Notes under the pieces: generated by a model
The model's input: only the letters and a program-made list of their open reading frames with translations
What the model was told of the DNA's origin: nothing
Databases searched by the model: none
Program-made: the position numbers and the translations under genes
Shown: in pieces, positions 44,620 through 56,075 of the stretch
Layout of the letters: each line of letters begins with the position of its first letter
Position numbering within the stretch: the stretch's first letter is position 1
Origin: Gnetum montanum
Lineage: Eukaryota > Streptophyta > Gnetopsida > Gnetales > Gnetaceae
Direction: 5' to 3'
Assembly: GCA_015680685.1 (NCBI GenBank)
Contig: MNCI01026219.1
Span: 862,522-926,521, forward strand
DNA length: 64,000 nt

Positions 44620-45871
44620 TGTTGGATACCTACCTCTATATTAAGATATATTCAAAGACAAAAATTCTTGGGATATTTACCCAATATCATACATGAAGTA
44701 GACACTTGTCAGCTGTAGATTTTTTTATCTATATGATGGTTACAACCACCCATTTTTTTGTAACTTACCTAACTTTTTGGGCAAGTAATCTCCTAATTGG
44801 TTGGCAATTTACTTGGGAGAGAAGCTAGGTAAGATATTTTTATATGTAACTACCTCTAAACCCTATAAAAAGGTTTCAGGGGAAAGGAAAAAAAAGAGAG
44901 GGGGAAATCACTTTGAAGATTTTTGGAGGTCTCATACATCACACTTTGTAAGGCTACTAGTTAGCACTTGGGCTCTCACTTGAAGACACACTTTGGGGTC
45001 TTGAGAAGAGCTTTGTAAAGAAGAAACTGTGAATGATTGCTTGTAAGATGGCTTACTAGAGAAAAGATTTCAGTCTCTTTGTCATAGTCCTATGAGTTAT
45101 GTATTTCATTTTTTATTTTGTTTAAATTGCTTAGCTAGTGGTTTAGATAGTATCATCCTTGGCAAGTAATTTTGGGATTTTTAGATTGCTCTTACTGTTC
45201 TTGTTGCCCGATAGAAATTTCTATTAAAATTTTGCCATAGAAGCGCTTGTGTTTAAAAGCCTTAAGAGCATTTTAGTAGTAAATTTCGTTTTTGTGCAAT
45301 GTGTGGGAACTGCTATTGGGATTGTTTTAAGAGAACCTCTGTTTGTAGTCACGCCGTTGAACAATTCAGTAGTTGAGAGGGTTTAGAAAATCTTTGGTAT
45401 TTTGATGGGACCAGAATAGCTTCTTTCTATCTTTAAAGTGAATTCCTGTAGTATTTCAATCAGAAATTGTCAAGTCTTTTAAAGGTTCAGTTTGAATGCA
45501 ATCATTGACATCTATTATCTAGTTAAAATGGAGTGTCATATGTGGTAGTTTACGCAGCAATTTTTGGTAGCATAGTAGGATTGTCTTGAAGAAATTNNNN
45601 NNNNNNNNNNNNNNNNNNNNNNNNNNNNNNNNNNNNNNNNNNNNNNNNNNNNNNNNNNNNNNNNNNNNNNNNNNNNNNNNNNNNNNNNNNNNNNNNNNNN
45701 NNNNNNNNNNNNNNNNNNNNNNNNNNNNNNNNNNNNNNNNNNNNNNATACTCACATTAACTACTGATTTTATTTGAAGGTATTTGGGCCTTGGTGTTTCC
45801 AGAGACCAGCAGGCACCTAAATCCTGTTCGAGGACACTCGTTGGCGATCGTGTCCAAAACGGTCGCCAACA
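44620..45871 (+). repeat. LTR G1 (contains the assembly gap)
   Basis: It begins TGTTGGATACC and ends GGTCGCCAACA, giving a terminal inverted repeat TGTTGG/CCAACA. A TATA box TATAAAAA lies at 44864-44871. An inverted copy of it lies at 52001-52565. No PBS follows at 45872 and no matching target duplication is seen at both ends, so it is a solo or rearranged LTR. Confidence 0.8.
45597..45746. other. Assembly gap (150 N)
   Basis: Run of unknown bases inside LTR G1; the true length may differ. Confidence 0.99.
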
Positions 45872-46109
45872 GTAGGTAGGTAGGAGCCACTGTGAAGATC
45901 AAGGACATTCAAGTATCCTACTCGATGGAAGCCATTGTGCAAGCCCTTGGGTTGCTTGATATTAGAAAAAATCTAGTAGATATCTCTACAAAAAGCATAT
46001 CTAGAGGAAAATAAGGAGTAGACATTAGAATGACATGCTTTTTATTAAACAAAGAACATGAAAGCAACCAAGCTTTGAAAAAGGTACATAAGAAATTGGA
46101 CCATAAAAT
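45872..46109 (+). other. Short segment after LTR G1 with a damaged open frame
   Basis: A plus-strand frame from 45925 (MEAIVQALGLLDIRKNLVDI) continues past one stop to about 46140. I do not recognise it; it may be the start of the internal region of the G element. Confidence 0.3.
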
Positions 46110-46965
46110 CATGAATGAATTTCTCTTTTTTCTAATAATTTTTTAAGGTAATAATTTTCAATATATATATATTTACTTTTACAAGCTTTTGGCAATTCAT
46201 TGTATTAGATGATGTGGATAGCCTGACTATTAGCAAAACTAAATTTTTTCTACTTTTATATTTGTGATATCTTTATCATTCAAATGTGTTTTAGGGTGAC
46301 CTTAAGCTTGTTCTATAATCTATAAACTTGATATCAATTTCTTTGAATAATATACTCTCTAGAAAATTTGGATTTGATTTAAGTTAATCTAAAAAATGCA
46401 ATTCATTAAACAAGAGTGGTCCCAAATGTGATTCTTCAAATTCTTGGATTGATGAATTAGTGAATATTAATGAACATGATGAATTGATAATGGATGATGA
46501 AAATTGATGAATAACAATGAATAATGAATTATTAAAAATTTTAATAGAATCTTCAATTGATGAATTTACTACACATACAACATGATTTTCCTAAGAATAT
46601 CTGGGTAACTAATTCATTTCATGTTTGCTATTATGGATATAGCTTCATCAATGACTAAAGAGACTTAAAAAATGAATGGACATATGAGATTAAAGACATT
46701 CTACTAATACATCTACCCATCAACCTTTTTAAGAAAAAATTAAATAAAAATCATACTTGACTTATAACCTTTTAACTTCAATGAAAGAGACAAAATTACA
46801 TGGCCTTGTTTACTAATTTACATGATTTTCTATAATAAATATGCATTTCAATCACTTTAAACTTTGGAAAATGATGTTCATGTATTCTTCTAAGCTTGAA
46901 ACTACAACAAGAAAAATCATTAAATAATGAGCATAATGAGTCCAAGTGCATTCTAAAACCAAGAA
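46110..46965 (-). repeat. LTR of copia element H (3' copy)
   Basis: It aligns as a direct repeat with about 48281-49120. Shared blocks include TTTTTAAGGTAATAA, GATGATGTGG, AAACTAAATTTTTTCTA, TATAGCTTCATCAATGA-like and GAGTCCAAGTGCAT. The outer end is eroded. Confidence 0.7.
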
Positions 46966-48280
46966 ATAGCTTTTACATTCATTAGGATTGGTCTTGGAAT
47001 TTAACCAATCTTTAATTATCTTTGAATATTAATTTATTTTTTTAATGGTGGCTCTTCTTTGTTAACATTTTAGTTCTTGGTCTTAGTCACTAATGCTTGT
47101 TTCTCAATGATTTTATTCTCTTTTATTGCTCCAAATTCTTGTTGATGAATGATGAGTCTCTTCAAGTTTTTGATGCTTTGTGAATCTTGATGGATGAATT
47201 TTGTTTATCTTATTTTCTTAAGAATTTTCTTTTGGTAAAATTTTTAATTTCATATTGGTGAAGGCCCAAATTTTTTCTTCTTTGAATAGTTCTTCTAAGA
47301 AAACGTTGAAGTGTTAAATTTCTTCTTTCTCTTTCTTGATATTTGGAGGAAATTTTTTATGTTTAAATTTGGTTACACCATTTTGATATGATGGATTTGG
47401 CATAGATTAAATAGAATAAATTTGGTTGTCCAATTTTTCTAACTTAATTATTTCACATTTTCATCAAAAATAATACATTTAATTTTTTTCAAATACTAAT
47501 TTGTAGTCTTCATTTGTCAATTCAGCAATCAAAAGAAATGAAGTTTGTAGATTAGGTACATAAAAGACATCATTGATTTCAAAAATATTTTCATCCTTCA
47601 AATTGACTACAATGTTTTCCATTCCTAGTGTATCCATTCTTCTTCTATCTTCAAACTAAATTTTATCAAGGCCACATGTAAATCTAATGTCATTAAAATA
47701 TTCTATTCTTTATGTCATATGATTTATGCATCAACTTTCTTATAGTCATATGTCTAATGAAATTGATTTTTTGAGTGATACAAATCATAGAAAATGGGTT
47801 CTTCTCTAACCTTTTGGGTTTGATCATCCTTCATCTATTGAATCCTTTACTTGTCTTTCTTGAGTTTATTGTTGCTCTCCTTTACTCTTTAAAGTCTTTA
47901 ACTCTTCTACTTGATATTAAGTTATATCCTTCTTGGTTTGATACTTGTATTAAAGAAAATTCTACATTTTCTTTCTAGTTTTAAATTTTATATTTTTGAC
48001 TTGAGAACAAATTGAATTACAAATGATACTTTTTGGCACTTCATCCTCCTTCATAATCTTTTGAAATTTCTTCTTCATATTCTTACTGATGCTTCTTATT
48101 TTCATAATGTCTTTTTCTAAAATTTGTCATGCTTCATTGTTCTCTAGAAAACCCCGAATGAAGCTTGTCCATAATTGGAAAAATGAAATGTCATTGAAAC
48201 TATTTGAACCTATTGGATAATTGTTTAAATTCTTCATCTTGATGATTTCCCCAAGGAATTGAATTCTACTCCAATATCAT
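46966..48280 (-). pseudogene. Ty1/copia element H internal remnant: PBS, gag, protease region
   Basis: On the minus strand a PBS-like TGATATTGGAGTAGAATTC lies at about 48279-48261, one base from the LTR end CCAACA. It is followed by gag-like frames (FQLWTSFIRGFLENNEA, about 48180-48130; Lys/Glu-rich sequence with KTLKSK). At about 47620-47480 the frame reads GMENIVVNLKDENIFEINDV then FYVPNLQTSFLLIAELTNED. This is the conserved zone after the copia protease (VLYVPxLxxNLLSVGQL). No integrase, RT or RNase H remains between the two LTRs, so H is an internally deleted copy. Confidence 0.72.
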
Positions 48281-49120
48281 TGTTGGTTTATTTATTTTCT
48301 TTTATTTTCATTTTTAAGGTAATAAGTTTTAAAATAATCTTTTGATAATCCATTCTATTGGATGATGTGGGTGTCCTAACTTCAAAAAACTAAATTTTTT
48401 CTATTTTTGTATCTATGATATCATTGTGATTTGAATGAGTTTCAACTTGATCCTAGGCTTATTGAAAATTTCAATCTATAATCTATAAGCTTGATATAAA
48501 TCTCTTTAAATAATCTAGCTCCCTACAAAATTTGAACTTGATTTAGGTTGATTTGATAGTTGAAATGTGTTACCTAAGAGTGGCATACAATGTAATTCTT
48601 CAACATATTGGATTGATTAATTAGTGAAAATGATAAATTAATAATGAATGATGAAAATTGATGAATAAATTTGAATGATGAATTATTAAAAAATTGAATA
48701 GAATCTTTAATTCATGAATTTACTACAGCATTATTTGCTCGTAGAATATATAGGCATTTTATGGGGCTAAGATTGCCTATTATGGATAGAGCTTTTCCAA
48801 TGATTATAGAGACTTATAAAATGAATGGACATGTGAGATTGGGTTTATTCTTTTAATAACACATCAACCTATTAATTTTTTAAATAAAAAATTAAATAAA
48901 AGTTTTACTTCAGTTATGACCTTTTAACTTCACTAAAAAAGAGAAAATGACATGGTTTTGTTTTCTAATTTACATGCTTTGTTATAGTAAATGTATCCTT
49001 CAATCACTTTAACCATTGAAAAATGATGTTAGTGTATCCTCCTAAGCTTAAAACCATAAGAAGGATAATGATTCAATAATAAGGATGATGAGTCGAAGTG
49101 CATACTAAAACAAACAAAAC
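48281..49120 (-). repeat. LTR of copia element H (5' copy)
   Basis: It starts TGTTGGTTTATTTATTTTC next to the PBS and is homologous to 46110-46965 in the same orientation. Confidence 0.72.
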
Positions 49121-49297
49121 CAAAATTTTTTTTGATTGAACATATATTCAATAAATAATGAAACAATATCAATGAAGAAGCAAATACTTTCTTTTTTATC
49201 AAATAAATATAGGAGCTAGTAGCACAACCCCTTCACCATAATAAGGTAATAGTCATTAACATTACAAGGAGGCTCTAAATATTTTATTAATTATTAA

Positions 49298-50460
49298 TTG
49301 GGTTTGTTATTTTTCACATTAATTTTTAAAACATGTAAAGAAAATTCATTTAACATTAATTTAATTATATTTTTAGCTACTTTTAATTTTTATTATAATA
49401 TAATTCCTATCAATTTTGTCAAAATGATAACTAACTTTAATATTTTACAACACAAATTTACTTTTTGGCATCATCAAATTTGTTTCAACTTGAGAGAGTT
49501 ATGAGAGAGACAAGTGGCTATTGCAAAGCTAGAGCAAGTTTGTTGGGTACTCTATCATAGCTATAATTGTGGCATCTTGCATAAGGTCAAGGTTGTCAGT
49601 CTAGTCTCCAGTGAGAGTATTGCTCTTATTTTCAAAGGTTCACAAAGGAATTCATAGTATTAAGGTAGAAAAGGTAGACTTTTGGAAAAGAATTTTTCCC
49701 CTAAGACATAGGGACGTGGGGTGGGCACCTAGGAATGAGTTACAAACACGTTTGGGGATAGGATGGATTTTTGGAAACACTACTGGGATGAAACTAGGAC
49801 ATGATGATTAATAGTTTTATTTAGATTGGATTATGTTTAAAAGCACCAAAGATTATGGATAAACTTGTTGCAAATTATGTATTGTGAGATATTTTAGAGG
49901 TTATTACTACAATTTTGACTAAAAAAACATTTTCAACATATTTTTTCAAGAAAGAAAATAGGCGTAAGTAGGGTATAAGATATATTTTAAAACATTGTAA
50001 TATGCACCATGTCTCATCTATGTTGTCTCGAGATGTTTTGGAATGTGTCCCCATTACCAGGATGTCCTAAATGCAAAATTTTCCATGGGTAGTATCCCTA
50101 CATAACATTGGAATTTTGCTAAAGTGTATAAAAATTCTATTTTATTTATTTTTCTTTTAGCTAATTTTAATTTTACTTATAATAAAATTCCTATCAATTT
50201 AGATAAAATAAAAACTAATTTTAATACTTTATTACATAAATTTAATTTTGGCATGATCAATTTTATTTAAGGTAAAAGAGATGAGTGGGTATTACAAAGC
50301 TAGGGTAGGTTTGTTGGCAGAGCTATGATAGCTGCAACTATGGCATACAATGATAATCTCTTCTTAAATGAAAGAAATACTCTTGTTTACAAATGTTTTC
50401 AAAGAAATTCATAAGGTGGAGGTGGAAAAGGAAGATTTGCAACTCTATTTTGGAAAACAA
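49298..50460. repeat. Two direct copies of a repeat of about 350 bp
   Basis: The block at about 49350-49700 recurs at about 50150-50455, with shared words AATTCCTATCAATTT, TTGGCATSATCAA, AAAGCTAG and AAGGAATTCATA / AAGAAATTCATAAGG. It includes small open frames (49611-49811 and 50368-50574) that align with each other but match nothing I know. Confidence 0.6.
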
Positions 50461-50639
50461 ATGAGGATCATTAGAACTCTATGTTTGAAAAAGCTTTCAA
50501 AAACGAATTTTTTTTTTTTGATATGCACTAATGGTAAGTTTTATGCACAAGCACCTTTGTTTTGGGTTATGTAACAATGGATGAAAAAATCATAGATTTT
50601 AATGATGGTGGAACTCACTTATTTAAGAGGTAATACATG

Positions 50640-51420
50640 TTTCTTTTAAGTTGGTTATGAATCATATATGCATGGATTTGAGATAAGGAAAGTGTAGAGG
50701 ATTAGAAATGTCAAGATGTAGGTAGAAAAATTGGATCTTTGTGTTCTATCTACCCATTGAGGAAAACCAATAATAATGAAATCTCTTAAACATTTTATAG
50801 TATGGATCAATCTTCCAGATTTATGGTGGAGTTCTAAGTTAATAGGATCTTCTATAGAGGAACTGCTATCTACAAATGATTTCACTGAAAGGATTGCCTA
50901 GCTCAACAATACAAATCTATGTTTGCATGCAACAAGATGTTGATTTGGTAAAGAAAATGGAATTGTAAGATCTCCATGCCATATTTTTATAGCTAGTTGT
51001 ATTTCAAATTTTTTTAAATACATGTCAGATATACATGGAGATAGGGCATATTTTAGTCTGTTGCACCCTAGTAACAAGAGATGTAAGGCACAAACATTTC
51101 TAGGTGGAAAGGCCAATAGAACTAAGATAATTTAATAATAAAAAAGAATTCAAGCATAGCCAATAGTGGAGAGGAATAATCATCTTCTAGGAGGGCCAAT
51201 GGGATGCAAGAGATAAAGGTCCTAGTATCAATGAGGCCTAAAACTTTCAAAGATACATGAACAAAATTTTTACTCAATGACTTTTCAAAGTCACATGCTA
51301 GCCCCCTATTATAAGTAATCATCCTTAATTTGTTTGATCTACCATTTAGTCCAAGGTCTAACTAAAATACATTTTAAAATCCTTTCAAGAAGCATGATTA
51401 CTAGGGTAAATGCTATGTCT
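50640..51420 (-). pseudogene. LINE-like reverse transcriptase remnant
   Basis: The minus strand at about 51300-51130 reads GLACDFEKSLSKNFVHVSLK then VLGL. This fits the LINE RT motif ...DFEKAYDRVxWxFLxxxLxxLGF with lost residues. Upstream frames (51420-51320) are compatible with the preceding RT fingers. Downstream minus frames (51116-50898 and 50885-50655) could be the palm and thumb but show no YADD box. The call rests mainly on the DFEK segment. Confidence 0.45.
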
Positions 51421-52000
51421 AGACTTCCAAATTTCCTAAGTCTTAATAATAATAATTTCTTACTAAAAGAAGTGAGCCACTTCTAAAATGCCCATCTTAG
51501 GAGAAGTAGATTTAGAGATATGAAATGAAGATCCTCAATCTAGGACTATATTAGAATCCAAGTTGCATGGTGCAAGTTAGCCATCCAGAAGTGTTTCTTG
51601 CTCTTGAGTCTCATAAGAGAAATTTGTAGATGGATAACAGTGTAAGATTTATCAATTTTTCTAACACTATTCCTTAGATGTATAAATAAAAGTATCTACA
51701 TATATTCCTGAAAATCAAGTAGCTACATCCACCACACATGATCCAATGCTTTCATGAAATGCAAATAGGATGCACAACCTAGATAAATTAATTTTCTTAT
51801 AGAAAATGGTTTGTAAGAATAGTATAACTATTTTGATGATTTAAAATATAAAATTAATCAATTCCTCATTTTATTTCTTTTCAAGATGGAAATGTTTTTG
51901 GAAATTAGGAAGAGGATAGAGTAGTGGTTTGGCAATTTTATGGAGAAGATTCCTATAATTTTAAGTCCTTGGAATCATAATCATTTTTTCATGAATTTAT
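51421..52000. other. No recognisable gene
   Basis: AT-rich sequence up to the edge of LTR G2. The last five bases (TTTAT) are the reverse complement of the ATAAA that precedes LTR G1. Confidence 0.4.
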
Positions 52001-52565
52001 TGTTGGCGACCGTTTGGGATGCGACCGCCAACGAGTGTCCTCGAACAGGATTTAGGTGCCTGCTGGTCTCTGGCTACACCAAGGCCCAGATACCTCTAAA
52101 TAACTCAGTAGTTAATGTGAGTATGTGTGTGTGCTGTTGCGGTGTGTGGTTGTGTGCAATGTAATGATTGCGTGTGTGTGAAATACAAATGACTTACTTT
52201 ATGAGATTCAGCCAACTTTGTTAAGTATTGTGAGTTGTTTAAAGTTTCCTATTTTGTTCAAACTACCTAGTCTACGCAGTCCCTATAATACCTTCTTGTA
52301 ACAAGTAAAATTTACTCACCTAACTTTTCTCACCTAACTTTTCTCCCAAGTAATTGGACTAACCAATTAGGAGATTACTTGGCCAACAAGTTAGGAGGTT
52401 ACTTGCTCAACAAGTTAGGTAAGTTACAAAATATCTTGGGTGGTTGCAACTATCATAGAGATAAAAAAGGCTACAATTTAGTTATAAAAATTATAGTCAT
52501 AAATAAAAGGGATAATAGCCAAATATTGCCTTTATAGGATGTTACACAAATATCCCATAATTGTC
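52001..52565 (-). repeat. LTR G2, inverted and shortened copy of G1
   Basis: It starts on the plus strand with TGTTGGCGACCG, the reverse complement of the G1 end. It matches G1 in inverse order (GAGTGTCCTCGAACAGGATT, GTGCCTGCTGGTCTCTGG, the TTAGGAGATTACTTGG block, the GGTGGTTGCAAC block). Similarity fades near 52565 and the expected GGTATCCAACA terminus is missing. It is shorter than G1, lacking part of the middle. Confidence 0.78.
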
Positions 52566-52689
52566 CTCTCTTTTTAAATCATAAAAATATTTTATTTTTC
52601 TTGTAATGATATAGATAGTTACCATGGACTTGAGGATATGTAAGTATATGTATATTTATATGTATATGTATATTTAACCGAATGCATTT

Positions 52690-53600
52690 TTAATTCGTGG
52701 CGCTCCCACCTTTATCTCCTCTGCACTCTGCACCTTATTGTTATTGATTTATTCCTTCAGTTCGAATAATAAGCAACGGTTTCAAGAATGATGGAAAAAC
52801 TGGTTCGTTTCCTCCTCTGCCCGCAACCCATGGAAATAGACACAGATGTGAACAGCCACCGTGAGAGTAGGTTCTGCCGCAGCCAATGGTTTCATTGGAG
52901 GGTTTTCTTCTTTGCTGTTTCAAAACGCGCGGCATTTCATTGAGGATTTTTTCTATTTTGCTCTGCGTCATTGCCAGCGCTGTTGTCGTTCTTGCCATCG
53001 TTGCTCTTGAACCGCTGCTGGGAATACTGCGCCGATGACGTTGCGGAAGGCCTGAGTTTACTCAGTTTTCTCAGTTTTGCTTGTCTTCAGAGAGGATCTT
53101 ACTGCTGCTCTACGCTATTCGAGTTGGTGCTCTGTTTTCTACAGATTCACTACCAACGATCTCATCCTTAGATCAATCTTGTTGAGTAAAAAAAAACGAA
53201 GTTTGTGCAGGAAGTGTTTGGCAAAATGTATATGAATTTTAGTGATAGTTTTCTATACTGACGGTGCCACATACCCCTGCTCATTGACCCATTGCATTCT
53301 CTGTTTCTGTGTTTTTTTTTTTACACAGTGCCATTTTGGAGGCTTTCTCTGGCTTCTAATTATTGCAAATTTTGGTTTATACTCTTATTATTTTTTTTTG
53401 TACAACAATGGTTACAGAGAATGAGAATTTTAATGGCAAAATGCTGGGGCAACCCTTGAACAATCCTGTTTCTGCCTTGGTCTCTTATAATAATGCAGAG
53501 TACCGCTTTCAATTTGCAATATTCCACTTCTTCCTTTTTATTGCTGAGAAAACATCTTGCTTACAGAGATAAATATCTTGCTCAACCTTGAAGTTTTAAT
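52690..53600 (+). other. GC-richer island, possible first exons of a host gene
   Basis: From 52690 to 53170 the composition is richer in G+C. A plus-strand ATG at 52791 opens 50 codons (MEKLVRFLLCPQPMEID), and an opposite 85-codon frame spans 52998-52741. Near 53205 TTTGTGCAGGAAGTG resembles a splice acceptor. A further plus frame has ATG 53409 (MVTENENFNGKMLGQPLNNP) and continues to 53572. I recognise none of them. Layout and composition hint at a 5' end of a plant gene rather than TE sequence. Confidence 0.35.
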
Positions 53601-55009
53601 CAATATATTCATGAATTACACAGGAGAAATAACCTCACCCTGCACCAAACTGCTAAATTTGCAATATTCATCTGTAAACCTCAGTAGCACAACACATTGA
53701 TGATTCTGTACTTATCAACATGGCTGTGTGAGCTTGCTCCAGTATTTTTTAAATATGAAAATGCTTTTTGTTCACTTATTCTCCTCTTCTAAAACTGTAA
53801 ATTTAGCTATTTCTTCATAAAAGAATCTCAACTATTTAATCTGCTTCATGCAATGGCCAAATGTGCCAACATTTATCAACATCAAGTCTAAAAGTATTGA
53901 ATGTTTATGATCCTTATATCATCCTTTTCATGTAGGGCATATTTGGACTTATTTAAATTGGTAATTGAGTGATGGCGAGATATTGAAATATGATTATATA
54001 TCAATAAGAATGTAACAAAAACTTTTTTAACACTTAAAAAGATAAATATTTTTAGGAATTGGGATTCCACTATAATATTGTTGAAGGGGTAACTTTTGGT
54101 ATTTGATTTTCGTAGAAGTGACCTATTGAACAAGGTTAGAAAGATTCTCTTTAAGATCATTGTTTATTTAAAAATATCTATGATAGCTTTTCCCTCATTT
54201 TTTGCTTTGCTTTCCTATGAGTTTACTCATATCATCATCTAGCTTGTTGTTACATAGGGATAAATTTCCATCATCCAAAATTTTTCTAGTTTGAAAATGT
54301 GTGGTGTGATAATGTCAAGCTAAGAGAGAGAATTAGAAGTAGCTATAACAAGAAATATCATCATAAATGTTCTAGTGCCTTCATGAATAAAGTTAAGGCT
54401 ATTTGAAGTTCTTTTCAAATCCACCAATAACAATCATGGTAGTTACTTTTAATCCATAACCTTCCTTTGAATCCTGGCTATACACCTACATAGGCTTGGA
54501 AATATTATTTTTTAGGTTTGACAAACAGAGACAAATCCTCATAGAATAGATATCAAGAACAATAGATTAATTTGTAGTAGAGAGCTAAAGATTGTTGGTT
54601 GAAAGAAGAAGATAAGAACTCCAAGTATTTTAGTACTTTGATGGCCAAGAAGCATACAAAATAAAACATCTAATTAATTTCACTAATGATGCACAATGGA
54701 ATGTCCATTTGTGCTTTCATTTTCTTCTTCTTTATTTTATAGGGACCTAGAGATTTTTCTAAACATACTTTTAGAATTGGTCATTGAAAAATTTCATCAA
54801 AGAATAATTCATGGCTTCAAGTGCTTTATTCTCTTAAATAAATTCACATGATTATTATATAGGCTCTTAAGAACAAATTTCCTATCCCATATGTTTAGAA
54901 CTTCTAGTTGTTTTAGGCATATTGGAATATACTAGGACATATTAGGTAATGACTTTCTAGTCTTCTTTGTAGCTACTATGTTCATGCCACATTTCCTAAG
55001 AGCTGAAAT
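53601..55009. other. No recognisable gene
   Basis: AT-rich, short frames only. The last part may be the eroded 5' portion of the following LINE. Confidence 0.4.
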
Positions 55010-56075
55010 GACACACTTCTTGTCCTCCTTCCTAAGAAAGATATGAGACTCTCTTTTATCGATTTTCATCCCATCAACCTTTGCAACTACCTAATTAAAT
55101 TTCTCTTCTTACTACTAGTATAGCATCTCCAACCCCTCCTTCCCAACATCATTGAGAATGACCAATTTGATTTCATTATTGAAATGAATATCACTAACAA
55201 TATGATTGCAACACATTAAGCTATTCATTGGGCATAGTATCAAAGAAAAAAGTCATATACATCCTCAAGATTGATCTTGTTAAAGCATATGACTATGTGG
55301 ACTAGGAAGCTTTGGACATGTCACCAGCTTTTCTTGGATTTGGGGAATGTTTTCAATTTTATTTCTATCTTGCTTTAAGTTATGTAGTTCAGAATTCAAA
55401 TTATTAAATTCTTCTTTAAAAATTTTCATCCATCTTTGGGTTTGAGGTAGGATGATCCCTATCCTCATATCTTTTTTCTAATTTAACAAATAATCTTTCA
55501 TAGTGCTTAGAGAAGTTTGATATTTAATCCCTATGCTCTTGGTGTGGCATCATTCAACATTATGTAGATGATACCATCATCTTTTTCAAGGATATTTTGG
55601 ATGATTTTTAATATGTTCAAGATATTGTGATTATTTTTCCTAGTTGATGTACAAGTTTAAAAGTCAATTGGCAAAATTCTAAATGTTCAAAGATAAAATG
55701 TCTAGGCCTAAGAGCTGAACGTATTATAAATACTCTTTTAGTGTAAGAGAGGATCCTTTCCCATAACTTATCTAGGTCAACCTTATTTTTTGATGCAATG
55801 GAGTTTTATTTTTGGGCATCTTTACTTGACAAACTAAATTGAAAGCTAGTTGCCTAGAAAAGGCTTGCAACGTTTTTCTATAACAAAGCTAACAATGGTC
55901 AAAGCTTTATTATCTAGTATTCTAGTTTATGTCATGTTTGTGTTGGTCCATTTAGCGATAGTGCTAGAGAAAATTAATGTGATCATTCAAGGTTATCTTG
56001 TGGAGTGTTTCAAAGGAGTAACATAGGTCCTATTTGGTGCAATGGGAGTACGTGATACATCTAAGGTAGGTACTG
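55010..56075 (+). pseudogene. L1-type LINE reverse transcriptase remnant
   Basis: Plus-strand frames read the LINE RT in order: LVLLPKKDMRLSFIDFHPIN then LCNYLIKF (55020-55100), LLPNIIENDQFDFI (about 55141-55182), NMIATH and AIHW, then ILKIDLVKAYDYVD (about 55260-55302). After a deleted stretch comes the catalytic box YVDDTIIF at 55561-55584, then LKVNWQNSKC (about 55655), YLGQPYF (about 55768) and MVKALLSSILVYVMFVL followed by LEKINVIIQGYL (about 55896-56005). The order and motifs are those of plant L1 (non-LTR) elements, with TPRT-type RT. The catalytic Asp pair is intact, but several stops and shifts and a missing stretch near 55310-55490 inactivate it. The endonuclease and RNase H domains are not seen. 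Confidence 0.85.

Noticed and set aside
53363-53572. Confident host exon
   Set aside because: An ATG with plausible codons is present, but no recognised protein family or clear splice pair supports it; kept only as part of a low-confidence island.
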